The notes: generated by a model from the letters alone, not told the origin. A stretch of DNA of 64,000 nucleotides from a bacterium (GCA_028277985.1 JANQFG010000017.1:30693-94692); one strand, 5' to 3'; positions 51,807-61,994 are shown, counted from the first letter of the stretch. A program made the numbers and translations.

Positions 51807-51860
51807 AAAATAGCCGGATACTATGAAAATGTCAATACTAATTGATAATGATTCCAAATT
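51807..51860 (-). promoter_or_regulatory. promoter with adjacent Fur-box-like operator
   Basis: On the minus strand TTGACA (51830-51835) and TATTTT (51807-51812) have a 17-base spacer. Directly upstream, TTGATAATGATTCC (plus strand 51842-51855) matches the repeating GATAAT core of Fur/PerR boxes. This suggests autoregulation of the Fur-family gene and, with it, the CO dehydrogenase gene. The predicted transcript start is at about 51800. Confidence 0.6.
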
Positions 51861-51976
51861 AGCCAAGAGGCCGGTTTGCTTGTGTTGGCCCGAGCTTTGT
51901 GTCATACTTTTCTGAGGGTGTACGTCAAATAAGTATCTGGAATGCAATGTCTTTTTCCTGACCTCGAGGTTCAGCG

Positions 51977-53113
51977 ATGCCCTCCCGTTCGAGGCGTGCC
52001 CGGGCTAGGCCCTTTGGCCGTAGGCCAGGATTCTCCCAGCTCTTGATCCCCATTGCAGTGGTCGCCTGCCTCTTTCTCCTCGCTATGACCTGCTCCTGCA
52101 GCCGTCCGGGCCGAGAGGATACGACCGAGGCCAGGGAAAGGGACAAGGGAAGCGCGGAAGAGAACATCGTTCCCGTCAAGGTGATCCGCCCCTCCCGGGG
52201 TGACATCGTCCAGTCGATTCAGGCTACCACATCGATCGAGGCGAAGAGGGAGGCGGATGTCTACTCCAAGATGACGGGGTTCTGCGACCGCATCTTTGTG
52301 GAGGAGGGGGATCCGGTCCAGGAGGGGGATCGGCTCGCCAAGCTCGAGGACGAGGAGATCCGGCTCACCTTCGAGCAGGCTGCGGCAAGGCTCGACAAGG
52401 CGAAGAACGACTTCGAGCGCGCCGTCGAGCTCCATGCGGGCGGACTCATCAGTGACCAGGCGTACCAGGATCTCTCGGTGCAGTTCCGGCTCGCAAAGTC
52501 CGAATACGATCTTTCCAGGAAGCGACTCGACGATACGTCGATCCTTTCGCCCCTGTCCGGTGTGGTGACCGAGCGTGATGTCAAGTTGAGCGACCTGGTG
52601 AGCACCACTCAGCCTCTGTTCAAGATCGTGGATCTGTATACGCTCGAAGCGGAAGTCCACATCCCGGAACAGGATTACGCCAAGGTGCAGGCCGGCCAGG
52701 AGGCCATCCTGAAGATCGATGCGTTCCCTGGGAAATCGTTCTCGGGCAGGGTCGAGCGGAAGAGCCCGGTCATCGATTCCAGGAGTGGCACCGCTGAGAC
52801 GACGATCGCCGTGGAGAACCCCGAAGGGGTTCTTCGTCCCGGCATGTTCGTGCGCGTCCAGATCGTCATCGCGGTCCATCCCCAGGCCCTGATCCTGCCC
52901 AGAGAGGCGATCCTTATGCAGGGCGAGAGGAAGATGGTGTACACGGTCGACCAGGGGATCGCGCGTGAGGTCACGGTTCAGACAGGATTTCAGGAGGGAG
53001 ACAACGTGGAGATCCTGGATGGGCTTGCCGGTGAGGATCGCGTGGTGGTGAGGGGGCATCTCGGCCTGCAGGGTGGCACAAAGGTGCGCGTCATTGAAGA
53101 ACTCGACGGCTGA
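51977..53113 (+). CDS. RND efflux periplasmic adaptor (membrane fusion protein)
   Basis: 378 residues. A hydrophobic signal (about 22-40) is followed by cysteines (TCSC) that suggest lipid anchoring. The beta-barrel/lipoyl part is seen in ADVYSKMTGFCDRIFVEEGDPVQEGDRLAKLED, then a helical hairpin (about 120-190), then DTSILSPLSGVVTERDV and the barrel domain ending LILPREAILMQGERKMVYTV. It bridges inner- and outer-membrane parts of a tripartite pump. The downstream pump gene begins before its stop, so expression is coupled. No outer-membrane TolC-type gene is in the window. Substrate unknown. Confidence 0.9.
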   Translation: MPSRSRRARARPFGRRPGFSQLLIPIAVVACLFLLAMTCSCSRPGREDTTEARERDKGSAEENIVPVKVIRPSRGDIVQSIQATTSIEAKREADVYSKMTGFCDRIFVEEGDPVQEGDRLAKLEDEEIRLTFEQAAARLDKAKNDFERAVELHAGGLISDQAYQDLSVQFRLAKSEYDLSRKRLDDTSILSPLSGVVTERDVKLSDLVSTTQPLFKIVDLYTLEAEVHIPEQDYAKVQAGQEAILKIDAFPGKSFSGRVERKSPVIDSRSGTAETTIAVENPEGVLRPGMFVRVQIVIAVHPQALILPREAILMQGERKMVYTVDQGIAREVTVQTGFQEGDNVEILDGLAGEDRVVVRGHLGLQGGTKVRVIEELDG

Positions 53114-56100
53114 TCTCCGCATATCGATCCGTCGTCCCGTTACCGTGGCCATGATCTTCATGGGGGCCGTGGTCTTCGGGATGAAGTCCTACCAGGAACT
53201 CTCCCTCAATCTCATGCCGAATCTGTCCTACCCGACGCTGACCGTGCGCTCGGAATACCCGGAGGCCGCTCCCGAGGAGGTGGAGAGCTTTGTCTCCCGC
53301 CCCCTGGAGGAGGCCCTGAGCACGGTCAGCAATCTCGTGGAGATCCGCTCCGTATCGAGCGCCGGCCTCTCGGAGATCATTCTCGAATTCTGGTGGGGCG
53401 CAGACATGGATCTCGTCTCCCTGGACGTTCGGGAAAAGATGGATCGTGTCTTTCTTCCCGAGGAGGTCAACCGTCCCACGATCCTCCGGTACAACCCCGC
53501 ACTCGATCCAATACTCAGGCTCGGGATCTTTGGGGGCCAGGACCTCTTCACCTTGCGCCGGCTTGCCGAGAAGGAGTTGAAGCCGGACGTGGAGGGGCTC
53601 CCCGGCGTGGCTTCGGTAAAGGTCAAGGGGGGCCTCGAGGAGGAGGTGCTCGTCGAGGTCGACGAGGCACGGCTCGCCCTCCTGGACATCACGGTGGAGC
53701 AGGTTGCGCAGCGGCTCTGGCAGGAGAACATCAATCTTGCGGGCGGAAGCCTCAAGGAAGGCAAAGCCGAGTACCTGGTGCGCACCCTGAACGAGTTTGT
53801 CGACCTGAAGGACATCGGGGAAGTGGTTGTCGGTCGCAAGGGGGGAGATGGGGATGGGCAGGGAGCGGAAGCCTTCGGATTGCAGGGTGAAGGGGGAAGG
53901 GCAGGCCCCAGGGCGCTGATCGGGTCGGGGGAGGCGGAGGTGAAGCTCAAGGATGTGGCTACGGTTCGCTGGGGACAGAAAGAGCAGGACGTGATCACCC
54001 GGATCAACGGGCTCGAGAGCGTAGAGGTGGAGATCTACAAAGAGGCGGACAGCAATACGGTCAAGGTGGCCGACAGGGTGAAGGATGTGCTCGGCTTTGC
54101 AGAGGGAAGGCCTTCCCGTGAAAAGGGTAGCCGGGCTGCCGGCTTTCTCGATCGATTTCTGCAGGACTATCCCGGGGTCGAGCTCAAGCTGATCTCCGAT
54201 CCGTCCCGGTTCATCAAGAGCGCCATCGAGGAGGTGCGGAGCACGGCATTCGTCGGGGGCGTCCTGGCGCTCGTGGTGCTGTTCTTCTTTCTTAGGGATT
54301 TGAAGAGCACGGCAATCATCGGTGTCTCGATTCCGGTGTCGATCCTGGTGACCTTTATCCCCATGTTTCTCTTCGGGGTGAGCCTGAACCTGATGTCTCT
54401 CGGGGGGCTGGCCCTGGGCATCGGCATGCTGGTGGACAACTCGATCGTGGTCCTGGAGAGCATCTACCGGTGCAGGGAGGAAGGGGATGACGTTCTTGAT
54501 GCATCGAACCGGGGCACCGGAGAGGTCGCCGCAGCCATCACGGCTTCTACGTTCACCACAGTGGCCGTCTTCTTTCCTATCGTCTTTGTGAAGGGGATCG
54601 CAGGGCAGCTGTTCAATGACCTTGCCCTGACCGTCACCTTCTCGCTGCTCGCCTCCCTGCTCGTGGCCCTCTACCTGATCCCCATGCTTGCATCGCGCGA
54701 GGTCGGTTCAGACGAGGCTTTGGCGCAGTCCCATCGAGAAGTCGAGGGAGGTCCTGTCGGTTCGGTCCTGGAGAAAGAGGCGTCCGGTCCTCCCAAGGTT
54801 GAAGGCTTGAGTAAGCTGTTCGGGTCCGCAATGAAGAGTGCTTTCCGCTGGCTGGCCGAGAATGGCCGGCCCGATCGGTGGTTTCGGGAGGCCGGCATCT
54901 ACCTTGCCGGAAGGACCCCTTCCGAGGCGCCCGGCGATACCTCGCGAACCACCGGCACGAGCGGATGGCTCATTCGCCCCTATGGCCTTCTCCACCCCGT
55001 GTTCGAGGCTCTCCGGTTCGTCATGGGCTGCCTCTTCGGTCTTCTTCAGGGGGCGATTGCCCTTGTCGTCGTGCTGGGGGGCCGCTGTTTCGCTCCACTC
55101 CTTCGGCTTGCCGCGAAAATCTCGAGGATCCTGCTGTCGCCTTTTCTGTTCGTGTTCGAGAAGATCCTCGAGGGCGCGGGCCGTGTCTACCCTCCCGTCC
55201 TCGGCAGGGTGCTCAAGGGGCGTGTGTGGGTGATCCTTGTCTGCGTCGCCCTTTTTGTGCAGTCCCTCTACCTCCTGCCCCGGCTCGGAACGGAGTTGAT
55301 ACCCAGGATTCATCAGGGGCAGTTCACGATTCGGATCGAGCAGCCGGCCGGCACACCGCTGGAGGAGACGAGCCGGGACGCAGCCCCGATCGAGCAGATG
55401 ATCCTCGGGGAGGATCTCGTTGCGACCGTGTTCAGTGAGATCGGGTCCGAACCTTCGGCAGAGGGGGCGCTCGAAGAACAGCGCGGTGAAAACACTGCGG
55501 AACTCACGGTGATGATGGAGGATATCGGAAGGGCGGTTCAGGAGGAGGACCTTCTCATCGACCGCCTGCGCCGGGGACTCGGGGATTTCGTCGGGATCCA
55601 GACCAAGTTTCTGCTGCCCACCCTGTTCAGCTTCAAGACCCCGGTGGAAGTGGAGATCGAGGGAAACGACCTGGAAGAGTTGCTTCAGGTTTCAAGCCGG
55701 GTCGAAGAGGCGATGCGCAGCATTCCTGGTCTGGCAGACATCCGACGCAGTGCGAGGGTCGGGAACCCCGAAGTCCGCATCGAATTCGATCGGGACCGGC
55801 TTGCCCGTTTCGGGTTGGACGTGAGCACAGCCGCGAACGTGGTGCAGGCAAAGCTACTCGGCGATATTCCCACCCAGCTGTCCGAAGGTGAGACCCGGTA
55901 TGATATTCGGGTCAGGGCGGACAGAAAATACCTGCGGGGCCTGGAAGATCTCTGGAGGCTTGAAATCGATCTCGGCACAGGCGACTCCGTGCCGCTCTCT
56001 TCCCTGGCCGACCTGCGCATCGTGCCCGGCCCGAGCGAAATCCGACGGGTAGGGCAGCGTCGTGTGGCCGTGGTCTCTGCGAACCTGAAAGGAACGGATC

Positions 56101-56696
56101 TGGGAAGTGTTTCCCGGGAGATCGAAGAGCAGTTGAAGACCCTCTCTCTGCCCCCGGGTTATACCGTCACCCTGGGCGGGCAGAATCGAGAGATGCAGAC
56201 CTCCTTTGCGAGCCTTCGGTTTGCCATGTTGCTGGCGGTGTTCCTCGTCTACATCGTCATGGCATCGCAGTTCGAGTCCCTGATGCACCCCCTGGTAATC
56301 CTTTTTTCCATACCACTCGGGTTGATCGGCGTGGTCTATGGCCTCTACCTCATCGAAATGCCCCTGAGCATCGTGGTCTTCATCGGTGCGATCATGCTCG
56401 CAGGGATCATGGTGAACAACGCCATCGTGTTCGTCGACTATGTGAATCTGATCAGGCGAAGGGGTGTGTCCCGGGACGAGGCGATCGTCCAGGCGGGGCA
56501 GGTGAGGCTCCGGCCCATCCTGATGACCACCTTGACGACGGTTCTCGGGCTCGCGCCCATGGCGCTGGGATTTGGTGAAGGCGCCGAGATTCGGGTCCCC
56601 ATGGCCGTGACCGTGATCGCGGGGCTCCTCTGCTCGACCCTGCTCACCCTGCTCGTCATTCCGGCCGTATATGCCCTGATGAGTCGAAGACAATGA
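53094..56696 (+). CDS. RND efflux transporter, first pump subunit, with large insertion
   Basis: About 1200 residues, AcrB/MdtB-like with twelve helices. A proton-relay region is GLALGIGMLVDNSIVVLE (about 440-457), with one Asp where drug pumps have two. The protein is about 150 residues longer than usual: between helices 6 and 7 (about residues 530-715) there is an extra stretch containing two additional hydrophobic segments (FVMGCLFGLLQGAIALVVV). TTG at 53094 with AAAGGTG upstream is preferred (KNSTADLRISIRRPVTV start); a GTG at 53073 is the alternative. It overlaps the adaptor gene by 20 bases and the second pump gene by 4. Confidence 0.88.
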   Translation: MKNSTADLRISIRRPVTVAMIFMGAVVFGMKSYQELSLNLMPNLSYPTLTVRSEYPEAAPEEVESFVSRPLEEALSTVSNLVEIRSVSSAGLSEIILEFWWGADMDLVSLDVREKMDRVFLPEEVNRPTILRYNPALDPILRLGIFGGQDLFTLRRLAEKELKPDVEGLPGVASVKVKGGLEEEVLVEVDEARLALLDITVEQVAQRLWQENINLAGGSLKEGKAEYLVRTLNEFVDLKDIGEVVVGRKGGDGDGQGAEAFGLQGEGGRAGPRALIGSGEAEVKLKDVATVRWGQKEQDVITRINGLESVEVEIYKEADSNTVKVADRVKDVLGFAEGRPSREKGSRAAGFLDRFLQDYPGVELKLISDPSRFIKSAIEEVRSTAFVGGVLALVVLFFFLRDLKSTAIIGVSIPVSILVTFIPMFLFGVSLNLMSLGGLALGIGMLVDNSIVVLESIYRCREEGDDVLDASNRGTGEVAAAITASTFTTVAVFFPIVFVKGIAGQLFNDLALTVTFSLLASLLVALYLIPMLASREVGSDEALAQSHREVEGGPVGSVLEKEASGPPKVEGLSKLFGSAMKSAFRWLAENGRPDRWFREAGIYLAGRTPSEAPGDTSRTTGTSGWLIRPYGLLHPVFEALRFVMGCLFGLLQGAIALVVVLGGRCFAPLLRLAAKISRILLSPFLFVFEKILEGAGRVYPPVLGRVLKGRVWVILVCVALFVQSLYLLPRLGTELIPRIHQGQFTIRIEQPAGTPLEETSRDAAPIEQMILGEDLVATVFSEIGSEPSAEGALEEQRGENTAELTVMMEDIGRAVQEEDLLIDRLRRGLGDFVGIQTKFLLPTLFSFKTPVEVEIEGNDLEELLQVSSRVEEAMRSIPGLADIRRSARVGNPEVRIEFDRDRLARFGLDVSTAANVVQAKLLGDIPTQLSEGETRYDIRVRADRKYLRGLEDLWRLEIDLGTGDSVPLSSLADLRIVPGPSEIRRVGQRRVAVVSANLKGTDLGSVSREIEEQLKTLSLPPGYTVTLGGQNREMQTSFASLRFAMLLAVFLVYIVMASQFESLMHPLVILFSIPLGLIGVVYGLYLIEMPLSIVVFIGAIMLAGIMVNNAIVFVDYVNLIRRRGVSRDEAIVQAGQVRLRPILMTTLTTVLGLAPMALGFGEGAEIRVPMAVTVIAGLLCSTLLTLLVIPAVYALMSRRQ

Positions 56697-59600
56697 GCCT
56701 GCCCGACTTGGCCTTACGAAGGCCGGTGACCCTGCTGATGGTGTATGCCACCCTGTTCATTCTGGGTGCTGTCGCCGTGTACAAGATACCGCTCGAGTTC
56801 CTTCCTTCCCTGGCCGGTCCTCACTTCTGGATCCATATCCCCTATCGAAACGCTACGCCCGCCGAGGTGGAGAAGACGATCTCCATTCCGGCCGAGGAGT
56901 TGCTCCGGACGGTCCCCAACCTGGCCAGGGTGGATTCGATCTCTCAGGGCAGTGCCGGCAGCCTTCATCTGGAATTCGATTGGGGCACGGATATGGACTA
57001 CGCCTATCTCGAGGTGAGGGACCGTCTGGATCGCCTGCAGGAACAGTTACCGAGGGAGAGTCAGGAGTACTCCATCTGGCGGTTCAGCTCGGCCGACATG
57101 GAGATCCTCTTCCTGAGCTTCACCTGGGACGGGCCTTCGGAAGAGCTCTTCGAGATCGTGGCGGAGCGGTTGAAGCCCAGGCTGCAGAGGGTCGAAGGGG
57201 TGGGCAGCGTTGCGGTCTGGGGACACGAGCCCCAGAAGGTATTCATCGATCTGGACCAGGATCTGCTCAAAGCGCACGGGATCAGCCTCTATGACCTGGT
57301 TCTCAGCCTGGAGAGGAACAGCTTCAACCTTGCGAGCGGCGAGGTGCTCCAGGGCCGAACACGGTATCTTGTCCGGTCCACGAACGAGTACAGGAGCCTG
57401 GACGACCTGAAGAACTTCCGCGTGAATCAGGAAGGACTGCGTCTACGGGATGTGGCGCGTGTGCGGTACGGTTATCCGGAGAAGACGGCGATTACCCGGA
57501 TGAACGGCAAGGGCGCGGTCATGGCCGGGATCAAGAAGGAGTCGAGCGCCAATACCGTCGAGGTCTGCGAAGCGGTCAAGGCGGAGATCGAGCGGGCGCT
57601 CGCGCAACCGGCATATGCCCGGTTGACCGGGTCGGTTGTCTTCGACCAGTCCCGTTTCATTCGGAACTCCTTCCGTGATCTTCGGAACGCGGGGTTGTGG
57701 GGCGGCTTCTTCGCGATCTGCGTCCTCTACTTCTTTCTGCGCAGGGTGTTTGCCACTTCCGTCGTTGCCGTGGCCATCCCGATCTCGATCATGGTGGCGG
57801 TGACGGTCATGTTCTTCTGCGGCATTACGCTGAACGTGATCAGCATGGTCGGGCTCATGTTGGGCGTGGGCATGCTCGTTGATAACTCGATCGTGGTTTC
57901 GGAGAACATCTTCAGGCTTCGGGAAAAGGGGATGGACCGCAGGGAGGCTTCCCGAACCGGGAGCCGGGATGTTGCCTTGGCCATCCTTGCATCCACCCTG
58001 ACCACGATTATCGTGTTTCTTCCCCTCGTTTTCATGGATCTGGGTGTGATGAAGGTCTACACACAGGAGGTGGGAACCGCGATCTCCCTCTCTCTTGTTG
58101 CCTCCTTGTTTGTTGCCCTCACGTTCATCCCGCTCATCGCATCCCGGCTGCCGAAGGAGAAAAGAAAGCGCAGCCGATTTCTGGACGCGCTGGTCGCCGG
58201 GTACCGCCGCAGGCTCACGTGGGTGCTCCGTCATCGAAGCCAGGTGTCCTGCTTTCTGCTGATCCTGATCGTCCTGACGATTCTCATCCCGATGAAGAGG
58301 GTGCCGCAGAAGGGGGAGTCTGGCGGAGACGTCCGCCGCGTCATGGTCGAGCTGCGGGTCAAAGGGGTCCAGGAGCGGGAGAGGCTTCTGGAGCCGATGA
58401 AAGAGATCGAAGAGGCGCTCGAAGAGAAGAGAGACGAGTTGGATATCGAGCACATCCTGTCCCGGTCCGGCTACATGAGTGGGCGAAGTCGAATCAACAT
58501 CTTCCTGCGGGAGGACGAGCGGGCACGGATCAAGACCGACGAGGCCCGAAGACGGATCCTCGCGGCCCTGCCGGAAATTCCGGATGTGGAATATCGGCTT
58601 CCCGAGCCCGGGGGCCCTTCCGGTGGGACCCAGGACGAGGTGGGCGTTCTCGTCAAGGGAGAGGATCCGGCGCTTCTGGACGAGATCGTCGACGAGGTGA
58701 TGGACAGGCTCGGGCGGATTGACGGGATTTTGCAGGTCGACAGCGACACGGCGCCAGGATTCGACGAAATCCAGGTGAATGTGGACCGGTCGTTGGCAAA
58801 GAAGCATCGGGTCAGTCCGATGGTGGCGGCCCAGACGATCGCCTTTGGTTTGCGGGGGTATGCGCTGAAGAAGATGAAGGCAGAGGACCGCGAGATCGAC
58901 GTGCAGATCCAACTTGAGGAAGAAGACCGGGCGGACTTCTCCAAGCTGAAGGACCTGCAGCTCCTGACCGAGGAAGGGCAGCTGATCCCGATCAGTGTCG
59001 TGGCACGTTTTGTGGAATCTCCTGGGCAGCAGGTCATCCGGAGAAGCGAGGGAAAACGGACGGTCACGGTGCGGGCTCACACGAGCGGACAGGCCCTGGG
59101 GATCCTGAAGGGCAGGATCGAGAAAGTCGTAGAGGAGATCAGGCTTCCGCAGGGATACAGTGTCGAGCTCGGCCAGGGCATGGAGGATCTGGAAAAGACG
59201 AAAAAGGCCTTTCAGGGGGCCCTGCTCCTGTCCATCCTGCTCATCTATTTCCTGCTGGGGGGCCTGTTCGAGTCCTATCTTCACCCCTTCACGATTCTGG
59301 TTGCCGTGCCCCTGGCCTTGATCGGATCCTATTGGGTGATGTACCTTACAGGTTCGGCACTGGATGTGGCCGCGCTGATCGGCCTGATCCTGATGGTCGG
59401 GATCGTCGTGAACAATGCGATCGTCATCGTGGACCACATGAACCGGATGCGTCGTTCCGGAAGAGATCGGGAAGAGGCGATCCTTCAGGCGGGCCAGGAC
59501 AGAATCCGGCCGGTGCTGATGACGGCTGCCACGACGATTCTTGGGCTCGTACCCCTTGCGTTCGGCGGGTCGGGTATCGGCGGCGTAGTGATGTTTGCTC

Positions 59601-59809
59601 CCCTGGGCAAGGCGGTGATGGGGGGACTGGCCCTGGCCACGCTGCTGACCCTGTTTGTGGTGCCCGTCTTCTACACCTACGTGGAGGATGTCGGGCAGGC
59701 TTTGACGCGACTCTGGGTGCAGGCGTTAGGAAAAGGGGTCAGGGATCGGGGATCAGGGGTCAGGACGCCGCCCCCGGCCCAGGAAGATGGAGAAGGGGCT
59801 TTGCCCTAG
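56693..59809 (+). CDS. RND efflux transporter, second pump subunit
   Basis: 1038 residues, normal RND length, twelve helices in two symmetrical halves. The relay region reads GLMLGVGMLVDNSIVVSENIF (about 388-408). Its start ATGA overlaps the stop of the first pump gene. Two different pump subunits with one adaptor is the MdtABC arrangement, in which they form a mixed trimer. The last ~20 residues (GKGVRDRGSGVRTPPPAQED) are encoded by a GGGGTCAGGGATC-type repeat that has entered the reading frame; they are unlikely to matter for function. Confidence 0.9.
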   Translation: MSLPDLALRRPVTLLMVYATLFILGAVAVYKIPLEFLPSLAGPHFWIHIPYRNATPAEVEKTISIPAEELLRTVPNLARVDSISQGSAGSLHLEFDWGTDMDYAYLEVRDRLDRLQEQLPRESQEYSIWRFSSADMEILFLSFTWDGPSEELFEIVAERLKPRLQRVEGVGSVAVWGHEPQKVFIDLDQDLLKAHGISLYDLVLSLERNSFNLASGEVLQGRTRYLVRSTNEYRSLDDLKNFRVNQEGLRLRDVARVRYGYPEKTAITRMNGKGAVMAGIKKESSANTVEVCEAVKAEIERALAQPAYARLTGSVVFDQSRFIRNSFRDLRNAGLWGGFFAICVLYFFLRRVFATSVVAVAIPISIMVAVTVMFFCGITLNVISMVGLMLGVGMLVDNSIVVSENIFRLREKGMDRREASRTGSRDVALAILASTLTTIIVFLPLVFMDLGVMKVYTQEVGTAISLSLVASLFVALTFIPLIASRLPKEKRKRSRFLDALVAGYRRRLTWVLRHRSQVSCFLLILIVLTILIPMKRVPQKGESGGDVRRVMVELRVKGVQERERLLEPMKEIEEALEEKRDELDIEHILSRSGYMSGRSRINIFLREDERARIKTDEARRRILAALPEIPDVEYRLPEPGGPSGGTQDEVGVLVKGEDPALLDEIVDEVMDRLGRIDGILQVDSDTAPGFDEIQVNVDRSLAKKHRVSPMVAAQTIAFGLRGYALKKMKAEDREIDVQIQLEEEDRADFSKLKDLQLLTEEGQLIPISVVARFVESPGQQVIRRSEGKRTVTVRAHTSGQALGILKGRIEKVVEEIRLPQGYSVELGQGMEDLEKTKKAFQGALLLSILLIYFLLGGLFESYLHPFTILVAVPLALIGSYWVMYLTGSALDVAALIGLILMVGIVVNNAIVIVDHMNRMRRSGRDREEAILQAGQDRIRPVLMTAATTILGLVPLAFGGSGIGGVVMFAPLGKAVMGGLALATLLTLFVVPVFYTYVEDVGQALTRLWVQALGKGVRDRGSGVRTPPPAQEDGEGALP
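59734..59763. repeat. G-rich GGGGTCAGGGATC repeat inside the pump gene end
   Basis: Three units of the GGGGTCAGG(G)ATC type, related to 60319-60349 and to the reverse-strand copy at 41865-41897. It forms part of the coding sequence of the pump tail. Confidence 0.65.
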
Positions 59810-59860
59810 CTGTTGAACCAATGTAGTCACGAATGAGTCACCAGAGGAAAGGAGAGGAAC

Positions 59861-60274
59861 ATGGGTATAGAGAAGATCAGTCACATCGGAATCGCGGTGA
59901 AGAGCATGCAGGACGCCCTGTCCGTTTTCGAGGGGGGCATCGGACTCGAAGTAACGTCGACCGACGAGGTGAAGGCGCAGAAGGTGCGGGTGGCTTTTCT
60001 TCCGGTGGGAGAAACACGCCTCGAGCTTCTCGAGCCCACGCAGGACGACTCCCCGATCGCGAAGTTCCTCGCGAACAAGGGGGAGGGAATCCATCACATC
60101 GCCCTGAAGGTATCCAACATCGAGGAGTCTCTGGCGCAGCTCAAGGCGAACGGCGTGAAGCTGATCAACGAGGAGCCGGTCGCAGGCGCGCACGGAACCC
60201 GTATCGCTTTTCTCCATCCGAAGGGGACCAAGGGTGTGATGCTCGAGCTGGTGGAAGAAGGGGAAGACCACTAA
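59861..60274 (+). CDS. mce: methylmalonyl-CoA epimerase
   Basis: 137 residues, the usual length of this vicinal-oxygen-chelate enzyme that converts (S)- to (R)-methylmalonyl-CoA in propionate metabolism. Metal ligands are seen in KISHIGIAV (His8), [18 protein letters not shown] (Gln and Glu region), [11 protein letters not shown] (His, about 77) and KGVMLELVE (Glu near the end). AGGAGAGG precedes the ATG. The mutase gene is not in the window. It is flanked on both sides by G-rich repeats. Confidence 0.88.
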   Translation: MGIEKISHIGIAVKSMQDALSVFEGGIGLEVTSTDEVKAQKVRVAFLPVGETRLELLEPTQDDSPIAKFLANKGEGIHHIALKVSNIEESLAQLKANGVKLINEEPVAGAHGTRIAFLHPKGTKGVMLELVEEGEDH

Positions 60275-60318
60275 TCGCTCCACGCCTCGTAGTCATTCTC
60301 TCACAGGCGAAGCTGCAA

Positions 60319-60349
60319 AGGGATCAGGGGTCGGGGGTCAGGGGGCAGG
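60319..60349. repeat. G-rich GGATCAGGGGTCGGGGGTC repeat
   Basis: A short run of GGGTC-type units between the epimerase and asnS genes, the same family as 59734-59763. Non-coding here. Confidence 0.6.
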
Positions 60350-60383
60350 CCCCGCCCTTCCCACCGTGCGGAGGGGAAGACTC

Positions 60384-61778
60384 ATGGAAACGATTCTGGT
60401 AAGGGAAGCGCTCCAGAGGTCTCCAGGGTCGGACCCGGTTCGTGTTCAGGGATGGGTTCGCACGAAGCGGGACTCAAAAGGGGGCTTCAGCTTCATAGAG
60501 ATCAATGACGGCTCCTGCATGAAGGGTCTGCAGATCGTTGCCGAGGGAAGCCTGGAAAACTACACCTCCGAGGTGCTGGCGCTCGGCACGGGATGCAGCA
60601 TCTCGGCTGTGGGTCCGGTCGTCGAGTCCCAGGGGCGAGGCCAGACCGTTGAGCTTCGCGCCGAACGCATCCAGGTGCTCGGCGGCGCGGATCCGGAGAC
60701 CTATCCCCTCCAGAAGAAGCGGCATTCCTTCGAGTTTCTCAGGCAGCTTGCACATCTTCGGGCAAGGACGAATACCTTCGGAGCCGTGTGCCGGGTCCGC
60801 AATCTGTTGAGTCGTGCCGTGCACGATTTCTTCCAGGATCGGGACTTCCACTACGTCCATACGCCGCTGATCACTCCCATGGATTGCGAGGGGGCCGGCG
60901 AGCTCTTTCGGGTGACGACGCTCGACGTGGAGGGCATCGCGGGCAAGGGCGACGGCAAGGTGGATTTTGCCGAAGACTTCTTCGGATGCTCGACCTACCT
61001 CACGGTGAGCGGTCAGCTGGAGGCCGAAGCGCTCGCATGCGCGCTTGGGAGGGTCTACACCTTCGGGCCGACCTTTCGGGCCGAGAACTCGAACACGGCC
61101 CGGCATCTTTCGGAGTTCTGGATGGTGGAGCCGGAGATCGCCTTCTGTGACCTGGACCAGGACATGGACCTGGCAGAGGCCTTCCTGAAGAGCGTGATCG
61201 ATGCGCTTCTCTCGAAGGGCCAGGAAGATATGCAGTTCTTCGACCAGAGAATTCAGTCCGGCATCGTCGAGACCCTGACGCAGATCCTCGAGAGCGAGTT
61301 CCGCCGGATTCCCTATGACGAGGCGATTCGACTGCTTGAGGACTCGTCCAAGGAGTTCGAGTATCCCACGACCTGGGGCAACGACCTCCAGACCGAGCAC
61401 GAGCGATACATCACGGAAGAGGTGTTCCAGGGGCCGGTGATCGTTTACAACTACCCGAGTGCTATCAAGCCCTTCTACATGTATGTGAACGATGACGGCA
61501 GGACCGTGCGGGCCATGGACGTGCTGGTGCCCCGTACGGGCGAATTGATCGGCGGGAGCCAGAGAGAGGATCGTTTCGAGGTCCTAAAGGCTCGCATGGA
61601 AGAGAAGGGCGTGGACCCGGAGGAATACGGCTGGTATCTCGATTTGCGGCGATACGGGTCGGTACCTCACGCCGGTTTCGGGCTCGGCTTCGAGCGGCTC
61701 GTCCAGTTCGTCACGGGCATGGCCAACATCCGGGATGTGATCCCCTTCCCCAGAACCCCCAAGAGCGCCCTCTTCTAA
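60384..61778 (+). CDS. asnS: asparaginyl-tRNA synthetase
   Basis: 464 residues, class II. It attaches asparagine to tRNA-Asn. The OB-fold anticodon-binding domain occupies about 1-110 ([19 protein letters not shown]), then the catalytic domain with the class II motifs: [16 protein letters not shown] (motif 1 region), [21 protein letters not shown] (motif 2) and [16 protein letters not shown] with RDVIPFPR (motif 3). The pattern [19 protein letters not shown] fits AsnRS rather than AspRS. ATG at 60384 follows GGAGG at nine bases; the frame is open to a GTG 18 bases upstream. Its presence means direct Asn charging in this organism. Confidence 0.96.
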   Translation: METILVREALQRSPGSDPVRVQGWVRTKRDSKGGFSFIEINDGSCMKGLQIVAEGSLENYTSEVLALGTGCSISAVGPVVESQGRGQTVELRAERIQVLGGADPETYPLQKKRHSFEFLRQLAHLRARTNTFGAVCRVRNLLSRAVHDFFQDRDFHYVHTPLITPMDCEGAGELFRVTTLDVEGIAGKGDGKVDFAEDFFGCSTYLTVSGQLEAEALACALGRVYTFGPTFRAENSNTARHLSEFWMVEPEIAFCDLDQDMDLAEAFLKSVIDALLSKGQEDMQFFDQRIQSGIVETLTQILESEFRRIPYDEAIRLLEDSSKEFEYPTTWGNDLQTEHERYITEEVFQGPVIVYNYPSAIKPFYMYVNDDGRTVRAMDVLVPRTGELIGGSQREDRFEVLKARMEEKGVDPEEYGWYLDLRRYGSVPHAGFGLGFERLVQFVTGMANIRDVIPFPRTPKSALF

Positions 61779-61815
61779 GCACATTCCCCGTTCATCACGA
61801 TGGCTTTGGCATGAT

Positions 61816-61994
61816 GGGGTCGGACCAAGCCAACTGGCCGAAATTCAACAACAAAGCCCCTGCGATAGGCCTGTTTCTGATCTTAGAGTCAAACCCTGGA
61901 GAGCTACGGTCTGTAAGCTCGATTTTTTCCTCAATATGTTCCTATTTGTTTTTGATGTAGGGGACATAGCTTGGTCCGACCCGACTATGTCCCC
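61816..61994. repeat. GGTCGGACCAAGC inverted pair with internal hairpin
   Basis: GGGGTCGGACCAAGC at 61816-61830 recurs as its complement at 61969-61983. Around the right copy, GGGGACATAG (61960-61969) pairs with CTATGTCCCC (61985-61994) across a 15-base loop. This resembles REP-type elements. The space between is AT-rich and has no gene. Confidence 0.65.

Noticed and set aside
57443..59437. 664-codon minus-strand frame across the second RND pump
   Set aside because: Antisense shadow of an established pump gene; composition is Asp/His/Gln-rich and unstructured.
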